DNA of 64,000 nt, from positions 124,001 to 188,000 of the forward strand of contig NZ_SLWB01000002.1 of assembly GCF_004340205.1 (NCBI RefSeq). The letters run 5' to 3'. Shown piece by piece: positions 43,977-52,718 of the stretch. A program made the position numbers and the translations under genes. The stretch comes from Acetobacteroides hydrogenigenes (GTDB lineage Bacteria; Bacteroidota; Bacteroidia; Bacteroidales; ZOR0009). The notes beneath the pieces were generated by a model. That model did no database searches, was not told where the DNA came from, and was given only the letters and a program-made list of their open reading frames with translations. Position 1 is the stretch's first letter. Every line of letters begins with the position of its first letter.

Positions 43977-46766
43977 TTAGTGCGCCACCAACCAGTTCTC
44001 GCCCACGCCCGCCTCGGCGGTAAGCGGAACGGCCAGCTGCGCGGCGCTCTCCATCTTTTCGACAACCAGCTGCTTCACCTCGTCGAGTTCGGGCTTGTAC
44101 ACGTCGAAAACCAATTCGTCATGTACCTGCAGCGTCATCTTGGTGCGGAGGTTGCGGCGCTTTAGTTCGGCGTGGATGGCAATCATGGCAATTTTGATGA
44201 TATCGGCGGCGGAGCCCTGCAGCGGTGCGTTGATGGCGTTGCGCTCGTCGAGGCTGCGGCTCATGGCGTTGCCTGCATTGATGTTGCGCAGGTAGCGCTT
44301 GCGCCCGAAGAGGGTGGTTACGTAGCCGTCGGCACGTCCCTGCTCGATGACGCGATCCATGTAGGCCTTTACGCCGGGGTACGACTCGAAGTAGCCATCG
44401 ATTAGCTCCTTGGCCTCGCCCCGCGGAATGTTCAGCCGCTGCGAAAGGCCGAAGGCCGATATCCCGTAGATGATGCCGAAGTTGGCTGTCTTGGCCCTAC
44501 CGCGTTGCTCGCGCGTCACCTCCGACGGTTTCACGTGGTACACCTTGGCGGCGGTTGCCGTGTGGATGTCGGCGTTGTGGATAAAGGCCTCCACCATCGA
44601 CGGGTCGTTGCTGAAGTGGGCCATCAAGCGTAGCTCAATCTGCGAGTAGTCGGCCGAGAGCACCAGATGCTCCTCGTCGCTGGCGATAAAGGCGCGGCGA
44701 ATCTCCTTGCCGCGCTCGTCGCGGATGGGTATGTTTTGCAGGTTGGGGTTGTTGGAGCTAAGTCGGCCCGTTGCCGTTACCGTTTGGTTGTACGAGGTGT
44801 GGATGCGCCCATCCGTTTTGCTTATAAGCGCAGGCAGCGCCTCCACATAGGTGGAGAGCAGCTTCTTCACGCCACGGAACTCCAGAATCTTGTCCACAAT
44901 GGGGTGCTTATCGCGAAGCTGCTGGAGCGTCTCCTCGCTGGTGGAGTACTGCTTGGTCTTGGTCTTCTTGGTGGTATCGCTAATCTTCAGCTTCTCGAAG
45001 AGGATTACCCCCAGCTGCTTTGGCGAGCTGATGTTGAGCGTTGGATCGCCCGCCATCGCCTTAATCTCCTCGTCTAAAACCAAAAGGTCCTTCATCAGTA
45101 CGCCAGCGTACTCCTTTAGCGCGATATCATCAATCTTAACGCCCGTAAACTCCATGTCGGCCAGCACGGGCATCAGCGGCATCTCTATTGTTTCGAAGAG
45201 CTCCACCAGCCCCTGCTCCTTTAGGATTGGCTCCAGCTTGTTGCGCAGCTGCAGCGTTACGTCGGCATCCTCGGCGGCGTATTCGGCAATCTTCTCGAGC
45301 TCCACGCGGTCCATGGTGCTTTGGTGGATGCCCCTTTTGCCGATGAGCTCCTCGATCTCTACGGGCGAGTAGTGGAGGTAGGTCTCGGCGAGGTAGGTCA
45401 TGTTGTGGCGCAGCTCGGGCTCAATCAGGTAGTGGGCAATCATCGTGTCGAAGAGCTTACCGCGAAGCTCAATGCCGTTGGCCTTAAGCACCTGCATGTC
45501 GAACTTGATGTTCTGTCCCGTTTTGCCGATGGCCTCATCCTCGAAAAGGGGGCGAAAAATCGCCATAATTTCGGCCTGACGGCCGGTAGTAACGGGTACG
45601 TACCACGCCTCGTGCTCGCGGATGGCGAACGACATACCTACAATACGATCCTCGAATGGGTTTAAACCAACGGTTTCGGTATCGAAGGTAAACTCGCCGT
45701 TGCCCCGGAGGGTAGCTACCAGCTCCTCCATCTGCTCGTTCGTCTCGGCAATGCGGTAGGTGTGGGGCACATTCTCTATGGTTTTGTACGCCTTGACAGC
45801 TCCGGCTGCCGCCATGGGCGTATCGCCGAAGAGCGACATCTGCGCCGACTGGGGTGCAGCCTTTTCGGGTGCCGCACTGGGCACAGCGATGGTAGGGGTC
45901 AGCTCCATCTCCTTGATAAGGGAGGTAAACTGCATCTCGGTAAAAATCTCCGCAAGCAGCTCGCGGTTGGGCTCCTCCATCACCAGCTTCTCCTCGTCGA
46001 AGTCGACAGGCACGTTGAGCTCGATGGTGGCCAGCTTCTTCGAGAGCATCATCTGCTCCTGAAAGTTGACGATGTTCTCCTTCTGCTTCCCCTTCAGCTT
46101 GTCGGCGTTGGCCAGCAGGTTCTCCACGCTGCCCCACTCGCCGATGAGTTTGCAGGCGGTTTTCTCGCCCACGCCCGGCACGCCGGGGATGTTGTCGCTG
46201 GCATCGCCCCAAAGCGCGAGGATGTCTATCAGCTGCCGTGGCTCGGCAATGCCGTACTGCTCGCAAATCTCCTTCGGACCCAGAATCTCAATATCGTTAT
46301 CGCCCTTTTTGGGCTTGTACATGCGGATGTTGTCGGTAACCAGCTGCCCGTAGTCCTTGTCGGGCGTCACCATGAAGGTGGTGTAGCCGTGCTTCTGGGC
46401 GCGGTGCGCAATGGTGCCGATGATGTCGTCGGCCTCGTACCCCTCGGCCTCGAGGATCGGGATGTTCATTGCCCTAAGGATATCCTTGATGATGGGCGTC
46501 GCCTTGCGGATGTCGTCGGGTGTCTCGTCGCGGTGGGCCTTGTACTCGGGGTAGAGCTCAGTTCGGAAGGTAACGCGACCAAGGTCGAACGCCACCGCTA
46601 GGTGCGTAGGGTCTTCCTTCTTCTTGATCTCGAGCAGCGTTCGGATGAACCCGAAGATGGGCGAGGTGTTGAGCCCGGCGGCGTTCATCATCGGGCGGTT
46701 GATGAAGGCGTAGTGAGCCCTGTAGATGAGCGCGTAGGCATCCAGCAGGTAGAGGCGTTTATCCAT
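43977..46766 (-). CDS. polA: DNA polymerase I
   Basis: The 929-residue protein has all three PolI domains: a 5' nuclease (about 1-300, with DAYALIYRAHYAF and DKDYGQLV), a 3'-5' proofreading exonuclease (about 340-530, with FDTETVG intact) and a polymerase (about 560-929, with SADYSQIELRLMAHFS, KTANFGIIYGIS and QVHDELVF). It fills gaps and removes primers in lagging-strand synthesis and repair. The upstream ATG at 46814 adds 16 residues of non-family sequence, so 46766 is chosen. It has its own terminator. The region is noticeably G+C-rich compared with the mnmG region. Confidence 0.97.
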   Translation of the reverse strand: MDKRLYLLDAYALIYRAHYAFINRPMMNAAGLNTSPIFGFIRTLLEIKKKEDPTHLAVAFDLGRVTFRTELYPEYKAHRDETPDDIRKATPIIKDILRAMNIPILEAEGYEADDIIGTIAHRAQKHGYTTFMVTPDKDYGQLVTDNIRMYKPKKGDNDIEILGPKEICEQYGIAEPRQLIDILALWGDASDNIPGVPGVGEKTACKLIGEWGSVENLLANADKLKGKQKENIVNFQEQMMLSKKLATIELNVPVDFDEEKLVMEEPNRELLAEIFTEMQFTSLIKEMELTPTIAVPSAAPEKAAPQSAQMSLFGDTPMAAAGAVKAYKTIENVPHTYRIAETNEQMEELVATLRGNGEFTFDTETVGLNPFEDRIVGMSFAIREHEAWYVPVTTGRQAEIMAIFRPLFEDEAIGKTGQNIKFDMQVLKANGIELRGKLFDTMIAHYLIEPELRHNMTYLAETYLHYSPVEIEELIGKRGIHQSTMDRVELEKIAEYAAEDADVTLQLRNKLEPILKEQGLVELFETIEMPLMPVLADMEFTGVKIDDIALKEYAGVLMKDLLVLDEEIKAMAGDPTLNISSPKQLGVILFEKLKISDTTKKTKTKQYSTSEETLQQLRDKHPIVDKILEFRGVKKLLSTYVEALPALISKTDGRIHTSYNQTVTATGRLSSNNPNLQNIPIRDERGKEIRRAFIASDEEHLVLSADYSQIELRLMAHFSNDPSMVEAFIHNADIHTATAAKVYHVKPSEVTREQRGRAKTANFGIIYGISAFGLSQRLNIPRGEAKELIDGYFESYPGVKAYMDRVIEQGRADGYVTTLFGRKRYLRNINAGNAMSRSLDERNAINAPLQGSAADIIKIAMIAIHAELKRRNLRTKMTLQVHDELVFDVYKPELDEVKQLVVEKMESAAQLAVPLTAEAGVGENWLVAH

Positions 46767-46849
46767 GTTGCGTATTATTTGCTTCCGGTTGATTTTGATA
46801 CGGCAAGATAGCAAAAGATTGGGGGAGTTTCTAATGGAGTAGATGAGTT

Positions 46850-46878
46850 GTAGAGCCGTTGCACTGCAACGTCTCTAC
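46850..46878. repeat. Dispersed palindrome, GTAGAGCC/GTAGAGAC family
   Basis: GTAGAGCCGTTGCA pairs with TGCAACGTCTCTAC around a single central base, a 29-bp inverted repeat with one G-T mismatch class position. It lies upstream of polA. Confidence 0.8.
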
Positions 46879-46914
46879 CTGTTTCCCATAGTGCATACTA
46901 GATTGTGGCGGTAA

Positions 46915-46943
46915 GTAGAGACAAGGCATTGACTTGTCTCTAC
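46915..46943. repeat. Dispersed palindrome, GTAGAGAC family
   Basis: GTAGAGACAAG and CTTGTCTCTAC are arms around GCATTGA, 65 bp from the previous element. The 46767-47201 gap shows no other structure except an inverted pair TGAATCCG / CGGATTCA (47125-47162). Confidence 0.75.
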
Positions 46944-47201
46944 TGCAAACAATCGGTGAAAGGGTTATGATTTTGGCCTCCGTCTTCAGAATCTTTACCC
47001 TGTTAAGACTAGGCTCTGTCTAAGCTTTTGTTCCTGAAACTCTAGCTGCTTAATTCGTCTGTTAAATGTTTTGAATATACGAGTTTAAAGGCGTAACGTA
47101 CTCCAGAATTAAGCGTCTTAATGTTGAATCCGATCAAAAGATTAAGTCAACAAACGGATTCAGATCTTTGTCTTAGGTAACAACCCTTAAAGAGTAAGGT
47201 C

Positions 47202-47306
47202 ATGAAAGCAATAATTATATTTATAGTTTTAGCCTTAATGCTTGTTTCCATCATAGTTAAGGCATCTAAGCTAATCAGCGAATCTAAAAAGGCACACCAC
47301 TGCTAA
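47202..47306 (+). CDS. Small single-membrane-helix peptide (34 residues)
   Basis: The ATG at 47202 follows AGAGTAAGG, a possible ribosome-binding site, by two to three bases. It encodes a short hydrophobic helix (IIIFIVLALMLVSIIV, about 4-19) and a polar tail ending KKAHHC. No family is recognised. A helix plus charged tail is typical of small membrane peptides, but an ORF this short can arise by chance. Confidence 0.35.
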   Translation: MKAIIIFIVLALMLVSIIVKASKLISESKKAHHC

Positions 47307-47354
47307 GCGTAGGCATTGCCTAGGTTTATTCCATATGAAAAATAGGCTCGAAAC

Positions 47355-47584
47355 AAAACCCCGTGTGAGGTTTTCCACTCTAGCAGAGCTGGAGGCAAAA
47401 CCGCGCATGAGGTTTCTCATTCTAGCCGAGCTGGGAGCAAAACCCCATATGAGGTTTTCTACTCTAGCAGAGCTGGAGGCAAAACCTCAAGTGAGGTTTC
47501 TCACTCTAGCGGAGCTGGGGGCAAAACCTCATGTGAGGTTTTCCATTTTAGGCGGCTAGAGTACAAAACCTCAGCTGAGGTTTA
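47355..47584. repeat. 42-bp tandem array, hairpin plus conserved spacer, six copies
   Basis: Units begin at 47355, 47397, 47439, 47481, 47523 and 47565, exactly 42 bp apart. Each starts with a 20-bp hairpin (AAAACCTCA, 2-nt centre, TGAGGTTTT in the best copies), followed by a 22-bp filler like CCACTCTAGCAGAGCTGGAGGC. The frame from 47335 to 47559 is open, giving a 14-residue repeat (KPHVRFSTLAELGA-type, 74 aa), but a 42-bp period makes this expected. A structural role of the hairpins is as likely as coding. The rest of the gap to 47961 shows no gene. Confidence 0.92.
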
Positions 47585-47961
47585 CTTTACGGGCAATGGA
47601 GTGCGATTTTGGTGGAGTGGCGCTGTTGGATTGGACTAAGAATTCTTATCCGGTCGGCTGTTCCCTGTGCAAAAAAGCGCACCGCTGTGCTAACCTCAAT
47701 ATCTATGAGGTTAGCAGACAACCCAAAATTGTACCGTAACCGTCTGAATATTTGTACTCGTTTAGCTTGATGCTGTTTTTTGTAATCTACTTTTGGTATG
47801 ATGGAGCATGAAGAATAGGCGATGATCGTCAGCTTATTATTCAACCAGAATGTGTGGAGGAAAATGAGTACCAGCATTATTTAGCTTGCATTTGTGGGCA
47901 ATATGGAGTTTATTGCCAAAATCCGATATCGGATAACGAAGAGACAACTAATTTAATTTTT

Positions 47962-49629
47962 ATGTGTGGAATAGTCGGAGTTTTCGATTTGAAGTGTAAG
48001 TCGGCAGATTTACGCCCACAGGTGCTCGATATGGCCAAGCGCATACGCCACCGTGGTCCCGATTGGTCGGGCATCTTCTGCGACGACAAGGCGATCCTCG
48101 CCCACGAGCGCCTGTCTATTGTAGACCCAGAGTCGGGTCGCCAACCCCTGTACAGCAAAGACCGAAATTTGGTGCTCGCTGTTAATGGCGAGATCTACAA
48201 TCACCTCAATATTCGAAATCAGTACGCCAATAAGTACGAGTTCCAAACCAACTCCGACTGCGAGGTTATCCTTGCGCTTTACCAGGAGAAGGGGCCCGAC
48301 TTCCTCGAAGACCTGAACGGTATCTTCGCCTTTGCGCTGTACGACCGCGAAAAGGATGTGTACGTGATTGGCCGCGACCACATGGGTATCATTCCTTTGT
48401 ATCAAGGATGGGACCAGTACGGCAACTACTATGTGGCTTCGGAGCTCAAGGCCCTCGAAGGGTACTGCAATAAGATTCAGGAGTTCCTACCTGGGCACTA
48501 CCTCTACAGCAAGGATGGCGAGATGAAGCGCTGGTACACGCGCGACTGGATGGAGTACGATGCCGTTAAGGATAACGAAACCGATATTGCCCTTCTTCGC
48601 AAGGCTTTGGAGGATGCCGTTCACCGTCAGCTGATGTCCGACGTGCCCTACGGGGTTCTTCTTTCGGGCGGATTGGACTCGTCCATCATATCGGCTGTTG
48701 CCAAGAAGTACGCCGCAAAGCGCATCGAGAGCGGCGACACGCAGGAGGCCTGGTGGCCACAGCTGCACTCGTTTGCCGTTGGCTTAGTGGGCTCACCCGA
48801 TCTAGCCGCTGCCAAGATGGTGGCTGAGCATATCGGAACCATCCACCACGAGATCCACTTTACCGTACAGGAAGGGCTCGACGCCGTTCGCGACGTTATC
48901 TACCACCTCGAAACCTACGACGTAACCACCGTTCGCGCATCAACCCCAATGTTTTTGCTGGCAAGGGTTATCAAGTCGATGGGGGTAAAGATGGTGCTTT
49001 CGGGCGAAGGCTCCGACGAGTTATTCGGCGGATACCTCTACTTCCACAAGGCACCCGATGCTAAGGCGCTGCACGACGAGACCGTTCGTAAGCTCAGCAA
49101 GCTGCATCTGTACGACTGCCTCCGTGCCAACAAGGCGCTCTGCGCTTGGGGCGTTGAGGGTCGCGTGCCCTTCCTCGACAAGGAGTTTATGGATGTTGCC
49201 ATGCGCATCAACCCTAAGGATAAGATGTCGGGCGAAGAGCGTATGGAGAAGTGGGTTCTCCGAAAGGCTTTCGAGGATTATCTACCCGAGAGCGTGGCGT
49301 GGCGCCAAAAGGAGCAGTTCTCCGACGGCGTAGGCTACAGCTGGATCGACTCGCTGAAGGAGCTAACCGCCACGGAAGTTTCCGACGAGCAGCTAAAGAA
49401 CGCCAAGTTCCGCTTCCCGCTTAATACACCAATGACCAAGGAGGAGTACTACTACCGCTCGATCTTCGCCGAGCACTTCCCCAGCGATCAGGCAGCCGCC
49501 TGCGTACCATCGGTTCCATCGGTGGCCTGCAGCACGCCCGAGGCTATTGCATGGGATAAGTCGTTCAAGGATATGCTCGACCCATCGGGCCGCGCCGTAA
49601 AGAGCGTGCATAAGAAAGGGTACAAGTAG
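47962..49629 (+). CDS. asnB: Asparagine synthetase B, glutamine-hydrolysing
   Basis: AsnB makes asparagine from aspartate, ATP and glutamine. The mature protein must expose Cys2 as the amidotransferase nucleophile; the ATG at 47962 gives MCGIVGVFDL and is therefore the start, not 47854. The 555 residues have the class II glutaminase domain (about 1-190, GPDWSG, RLSIVD and NGEIYNH) and the synthetase domain with the PP-loop LLSGGLDSSII (about 230-240) and VLSGEGSDELFGGY. The family length is normal. It is a monocistronic gene with a good terminator, upstream of the convergent hydrogenase operon. Confidence 0.96.
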   Translation: MCGIVGVFDLKCKSADLRPQVLDMAKRIRHRGPDWSGIFCDDKAILAHERLSIVDPESGRQPLYSKDRNLVLAVNGEIYNHLNIRNQYANKYEFQTNSDCEVILALYQEKGPDFLEDLNGIFAFALYDREKDVYVIGRDHMGIIPLYQGWDQYGNYYVASELKALEGYCNKIQEFLPGHYLYSKDGEMKRWYTRDWMEYDAVKDNETDIALLRKALEDAVHRQLMSDVPYGVLLSGGLDSSIISAVAKKYAAKRIESGDTQEAWWPQLHSFAVGLVGSPDLAAAKMVAEHIGTIHHEIHFTVQEGLDAVRDVIYHLETYDVTTVRASTPMFLLARVIKSMGVKMVLSGEGSDELFGGYLYFHKAPDAKALHDETVRKLSKLHLYDCLRANKALCAWGVEGRVPFLDKEFMDVAMRINPKDKMSGEERMEKWVLRKAFEDYLPESVAWRQKEQFSDGVGYSWIDSLKELTATEVSDEQLKNAKFRFPLNTPMTKEEYYYRSIFAEHFPSDQAAACVPSVPSVACSTPEAIAWDKSFKDMLDPSGRAVKSVHKKGYK

Positions 49630-49653
49630 ACTACAAACTACAACTCTATAATC

Positions 49654-49692
49654 AAAAAGCCTGTAAGCATCGTATTGCTTGCAGGCTTTTTT
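49654..49692 (+). terminator. Rho-independent terminator of asnB
   Basis: AAAAAGCCTGTAAGCA and TGCTTGCAGGCTTTTTT arms (49654-49669, 49676-49692) form a stem ending in T residues. Confidence 0.85.
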
Positions 49693-49700
49693 GATATGTT

Positions 49701-49732
49701 CCCCGAGCGGAGTCGAGGGGTACTAGTACCCC
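49701..49732. repeat. CCCCGAGCGGAG-type palindromic repeat, copy 1
   Basis: CCCCGAGCGGAGTCGAGGGG (49701-49720) is an imperfect palindrome. It is followed by a second one, GGGGTACTAGTACCCC (49717-49732), which overlaps the end of hydA. The same 20-mer occurs at 55082-55101 and an inverted relative at 55030-55049. Confidence 0.7.
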
Positions 49733-51519
49733 TTCCTAGGCTTATAGTGCGTATGTAACAGGTCGTGCGCCTTATGGCTGTTAGGCTCGCCGAGGAAGAG
49801 CTTGTAGAGGAGCTTCACCTCGGGGTTGTCGTGCGACTTGCGAATTGCCAGCCCCATATCCTCGGCGTAGATGGCAGCTACCCGTTTTGAGCGTATCTCG
49901 CTGCTGGTTGGTATCGGCTGTCCACCGCCTCCAATACAGCCGCCTGGGCAGGCCATTACCTCTACAAAGTGGAACTGCAAATCGCCACGACGAATGCCTT
50001 CCACCAGTTTCTTGGCATTGGCTAATCCGTGGGCAACTGCTACCTTTAGCTCAACTCCTTCGAGGAAGCTGTACTCGGGTTTTACGTTGGTTAGTGTCAA
50101 CGAGGCCGATTTAATTCCGCCGAAACCTCGAACGGGAGTGATGTTCAGCTTCTCGAATGGAACTTCAGTTCCTGTTACAATTTCCCAAGCCGTACGTAGG
50201 GCTGCTTCCATAACCCCACCCGTCGCACCGAAAATGACGGCTGCACCGGTCGATGCGCCCATAAGGCTATCGTAGTGCTCGTCGGAGAGCTTCATAAAGT
50301 CGATTCCCGTTTGGCGGATCATCATGGCCAGCTCGCGGGTGGTGAGCACGTAGTCTACATCCTGATAGCCACTATCGCGCATCTCGGGTCGCTTGGCTTC
50401 AAACTTCTTGGCCGTGCAAGGCATAATCGATACCGATACCATGTTTGATGGATCGATCCCCTTCTTGCGGGCGTAGTAGGTTTTGGAAAGGGCACCAAAC
50501 ATCTGTTGAGGCGACTTGCAGGTGGAGAGGTTGTCGAGCATATCGGGGAACAGGTGCTCTTGGAACTTAATCCAGCCCGGCGAGCAGGAGGTCATCATCG
50601 GAAGGGCAACCGTTTCGTTGTCAACCAGCGCTCGTTTAAGGCGGCCGAGGAGTTCGGCAGTTTCTTCTACGATGGTGAGGTCGGCGGTAAAATCGGTGTC
50701 GAGAACGCTGTCGAAGCCAACCAGCTTAAGCGCCGAAACTAGCTTGCCGGTAACGCGCATCCCGGGAGGAAAGCCCAACTCCTCGCCTAAAGCGGCACGT
50801 ATGGCTGGTGCTGTTTGCACCACCACAAACTTCTCGGGATTGTTGATAGCCTTCCAAACCTCCTCGATGTAGGTTTGCTCTACCAGTGCAGCGGTAGGAC
50901 AGCGGTTGACGCACTGTCCGCAGTTGGTACAAACCACCTCGGATATGGGCTTACCCATAAAAGTTGATATCTGCTGCTTATCGCCCTTATAGGCAACGGT
51001 AAGAGCCCCGATGCCCTGTAGCTCGTCGCAGGTACGTACGCAGCGCTGGCAGCGGATGCACTTGGTATCATCCTTCATGATGGAGGGTGATGATCTGTCG
51101 ACTCTAAAGTTTTTAAACTTAAGCAGGTTCATAAAGGTGTACTCGCCGATACGGTACTCGGCGGCCAGCTCCTGTAGCTCGCAGCTGCCGTTTTTAAAGC
51201 AGCGCGTACAGTCGGAGTTATGCTCCGAAAGCAGCAGCTCAATAACATGCTTGCGGGCAGTACGCACCTTTTCGCTGTTGGTAAGCACCTCCATTCCCTC
51301 GGCAACGGGCGTTGCGCACGAGGCTGCGAGGAGCTTGCTGCCTTTCACTTCTACTACACACACCCGGCAGTTACCGGCTATCGATAGGTCGGGATGGTGG
51401 CATAGCGTAGGGATGTTAAAGTTGAGCATCTTGGCGGCTTCGAGAATGGTGGTCCCTTCGCGAACCGAGATGGGGATGTTGTTTATCTTGAGGTTTACCT
51501 TAAACTCGTTCATGTTCAT
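49723..51519 (-). CDS. hydA: [FeFe]-hydrogenase catalytic subunit
   Basis: The 598-residue protein has an N-terminal [2Fe-2S] ferredoxin domain (about 35-80, with NCRVCVVEV), the His-Cys3 [4Fe-4S] segment (HNSDCTRCFKNGSCELQ), two [4Fe-4S] sites (CIRCQRCVRTC and CTNCGQCVNRC, about 150-215) and the H-cluster domain. All three H-cluster signatures are intact: TSCSPGWIKF, MPCTAKKFEAKRPE and EVMACPGGCIGGGGQP. The C-terminal small-subunit-like segment (HDLLHTHY) is present. Together with NuoF- and NuoE-like genes upstream, this is the multimeric NAD-dependent or electron-bifurcating group. It would form or oxidise H2. The maturases HydEFG are not in the window. Confidence 0.96.
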   Translation of the reverse strand: MNMNEFKVNLKINNIPISVREGTTILEAAKMLNFNIPTLCHHPDLSIAGNCRVCVVEVKGSKLLAASCATPVAEGMEVLTNSEKVRTARKHVIELLLSEHNSDCTRCFKNGSCELQELAAEYRIGEYTFMNLLKFKNFRVDRSSPSIMKDDTKCIRCQRCVRTCDELQGIGALTVAYKGDKQQISTFMGKPISEVVCTNCGQCVNRCPTAALVEQTYIEEVWKAINNPEKFVVVQTAPAIRAALGEELGFPPGMRVTGKLVSALKLVGFDSVLDTDFTADLTIVEETAELLGRLKRALVDNETVALPMMTSCSPGWIKFQEHLFPDMLDNLSTCKSPQQMFGALSKTYYARKKGIDPSNMVSVSIMPCTAKKFEAKRPEMRDSGYQDVDYVLTTRELAMMIRQTGIDFMKLSDEHYDSLMGASTGAAVIFGATGGVMEAALRTAWEIVTGTEVPFEKLNITPVRGFGGIKSASLTLTNVKPEYSFLEGVELKVAVAHGLANAKKLVEGIRRGDLQFHFVEVMACPGGCIGGGGQPIPTSSEIRSKRVAAIYAEDMGLAIRKSHDNPEVKLLYKLFLGEPNSHKAHDLLHTHYKPRKGY

Positions 51520-51537
51520 GGCTTAGAAGGTTTGGGG

Positions 51538-52707
51538 TTAGTAGATGATCTCTTCGCGGAAGTTATCAATGATGGAGTTGAATGGGTTGGCCACGGACTG
51601 TCCCAATCCGCACTTGGAGGCGATCTTCATAGTGGCGGCTAGCTTCTTGAGATCGTCGAGGTATTCGGGTTTACGCTCGCCGCGCTTTACGGCTTCGATG
51701 CCTTTTAGCAGCTGCTGGCAGCCCACGCGGCAGGGGGTACACTGCCCGCACGACTCTTCGCAGAAGAATTCGAGGTAGTCGTGTAGCACATTGTACATTG
51801 ATCGGGTAGAGTTGAATACCATCATGGACCCTCCGGTAGGTATTCCTTCGAATCCGATTATGGTATCCTTAAAAAGCTTGCGCGGAACGCAGTGGCCCGA
51901 TGCTCCACCCACCTGTACGGCCTTGGTGTCGCCATCGCCAAACTCAGCAACAAACTCGTCGAGGGGCATGCCCAGCTCCAGCTCGTAGATGCCGGCAATA
52001 GGGGTATCGCCCGAAACGGAGAATACCTTGGAGCCCGAAGAGGCTTTGGTGCCCATTTTTCGGAACTGCTCGGCACCAAGGCGCGCAATCATGGTGATGT
52101 ACACCAGCGTTTCCACGTTGTTGATTACCGTTGGCTTACCCTCAAAGCCCCACTGGGTGGGGTAGGGCGGCTTATTGCGGGGCTCGCCGCGCTTGCCCTC
52201 CATGCTCTCGAAAAGGGCGGTCTCCTCGCCACAGATGTAGGCTCCGCTACCACTCTTTATTCCGATGGTAAAGTTGAGCCCCAGCTCCTCTAGGGTCTTG
52301 TTAAAGATCTGAATATGCTTAAGCAGCTCGGGTAGCAGGAAGTTGTACTCGCCTCGTAGGTAGATGTACCCTTTTTGTGCTCCGATGGCGTAGCCGGCGA
52401 TGGCCATGCCGGTTAGTACCTTGTAGGGTACGGTTTGGAGGATTTCTCGATCCTTAAAGGTTCCCGGTTCGCCTTCGTCGGCGTTGCATACCACGTACTT
52501 TACGGCGCTATCCTCCGTTTTGGCGAAGCGCCACTTCAGCCCAGTTGGAAAGCCTGCGCCCCCGCGTCCGCGTAGACCTGAGTCTATTACTTCAAGAATA
52601 AGATCGTCGGGAGTTTTTTGGATGGACCGCTGGAGAATTTGAACTATATCGGAGTAGGGGGTATCGAGGAATATCAGGTCTACCTTTTTCAGATTTTTTG
52701 ATTCCAT
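51538..52707 (-). CDS. hydB: NuoF-like diaphorase subunit of the [FeFe]-hydrogenase
   Basis: The 389-residue protein is a NuoF-type flavoprotein with the NAD/FMN motif GLRGRGGAGFPTGLKW (about 50-65), the FMN segment YICGEETALFESMEG, an SLBB-type middle and the [4Fe-4S] motif ESCGQCTPCRVG (about 318-329). The start is ATG 52707, as residues of the longer frame to 52950 overlap hydC and are not family-like. Known bifurcating HydB proteins are around 600 residues, with an extra N-terminal thioredoxin-like [2Fe-2S] domain and a C-terminal 2x[4Fe-4S] domain; both are missing here. Confidence 0.93.
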   Translation of the reverse strand: MESKNLKKVDLIFLDTPYSDIVQILQRSIQKTPDDLILEVIDSGLRGRGGAGFPTGLKWRFAKTEDSAVKYVVCNADEGEPGTFKDREILQTVPYKVLTGMAIAGYAIGAQKGYIYLRGEYNFLLPELLKHIQIFNKTLEELGLNFTIGIKSGSGAYICGEETALFESMEGKRGEPRNKPPYPTQWGFEGKPTVINNVETLVYITMIARLGAEQFRKMGTKASSGSKVFSVSGDTPIAGIYELELGMPLDEFVAEFGDGDTKAVQVGGASGHCVPRKLFKDTIIGFEGIPTGGSMMVFNSTRSMYNVLHDYLEFFCEESCGQCTPCRVGCQQLLKGIEAVKRGERKPEYLDDLKKLAATMKIASKCGLGQSVANPFNSIIDNFREEIIY

Positions 52708-52718
52708 GGCGCTTGGTT

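Noticed and set aside
44528-44541. parS-like GTTTCACGTGGTAC in polA
   Set aside because: Only part of the palindrome is kept and it lies in conserved codons, so it is likely coincidence.
45762-46601. 279-residue ORF opposite polA, and the 243-residue ORF in another polA frame
   Set aside because: Both lie within polA, whose motifs are intact; their composition is that of shadow frames.
47587-47877. 96-residue minus-strand ORF between the 42-bp array and asnB
   Set aside because: No recognisable domain, no promoter or ribosome-binding site, and it runs against the asnB leader.
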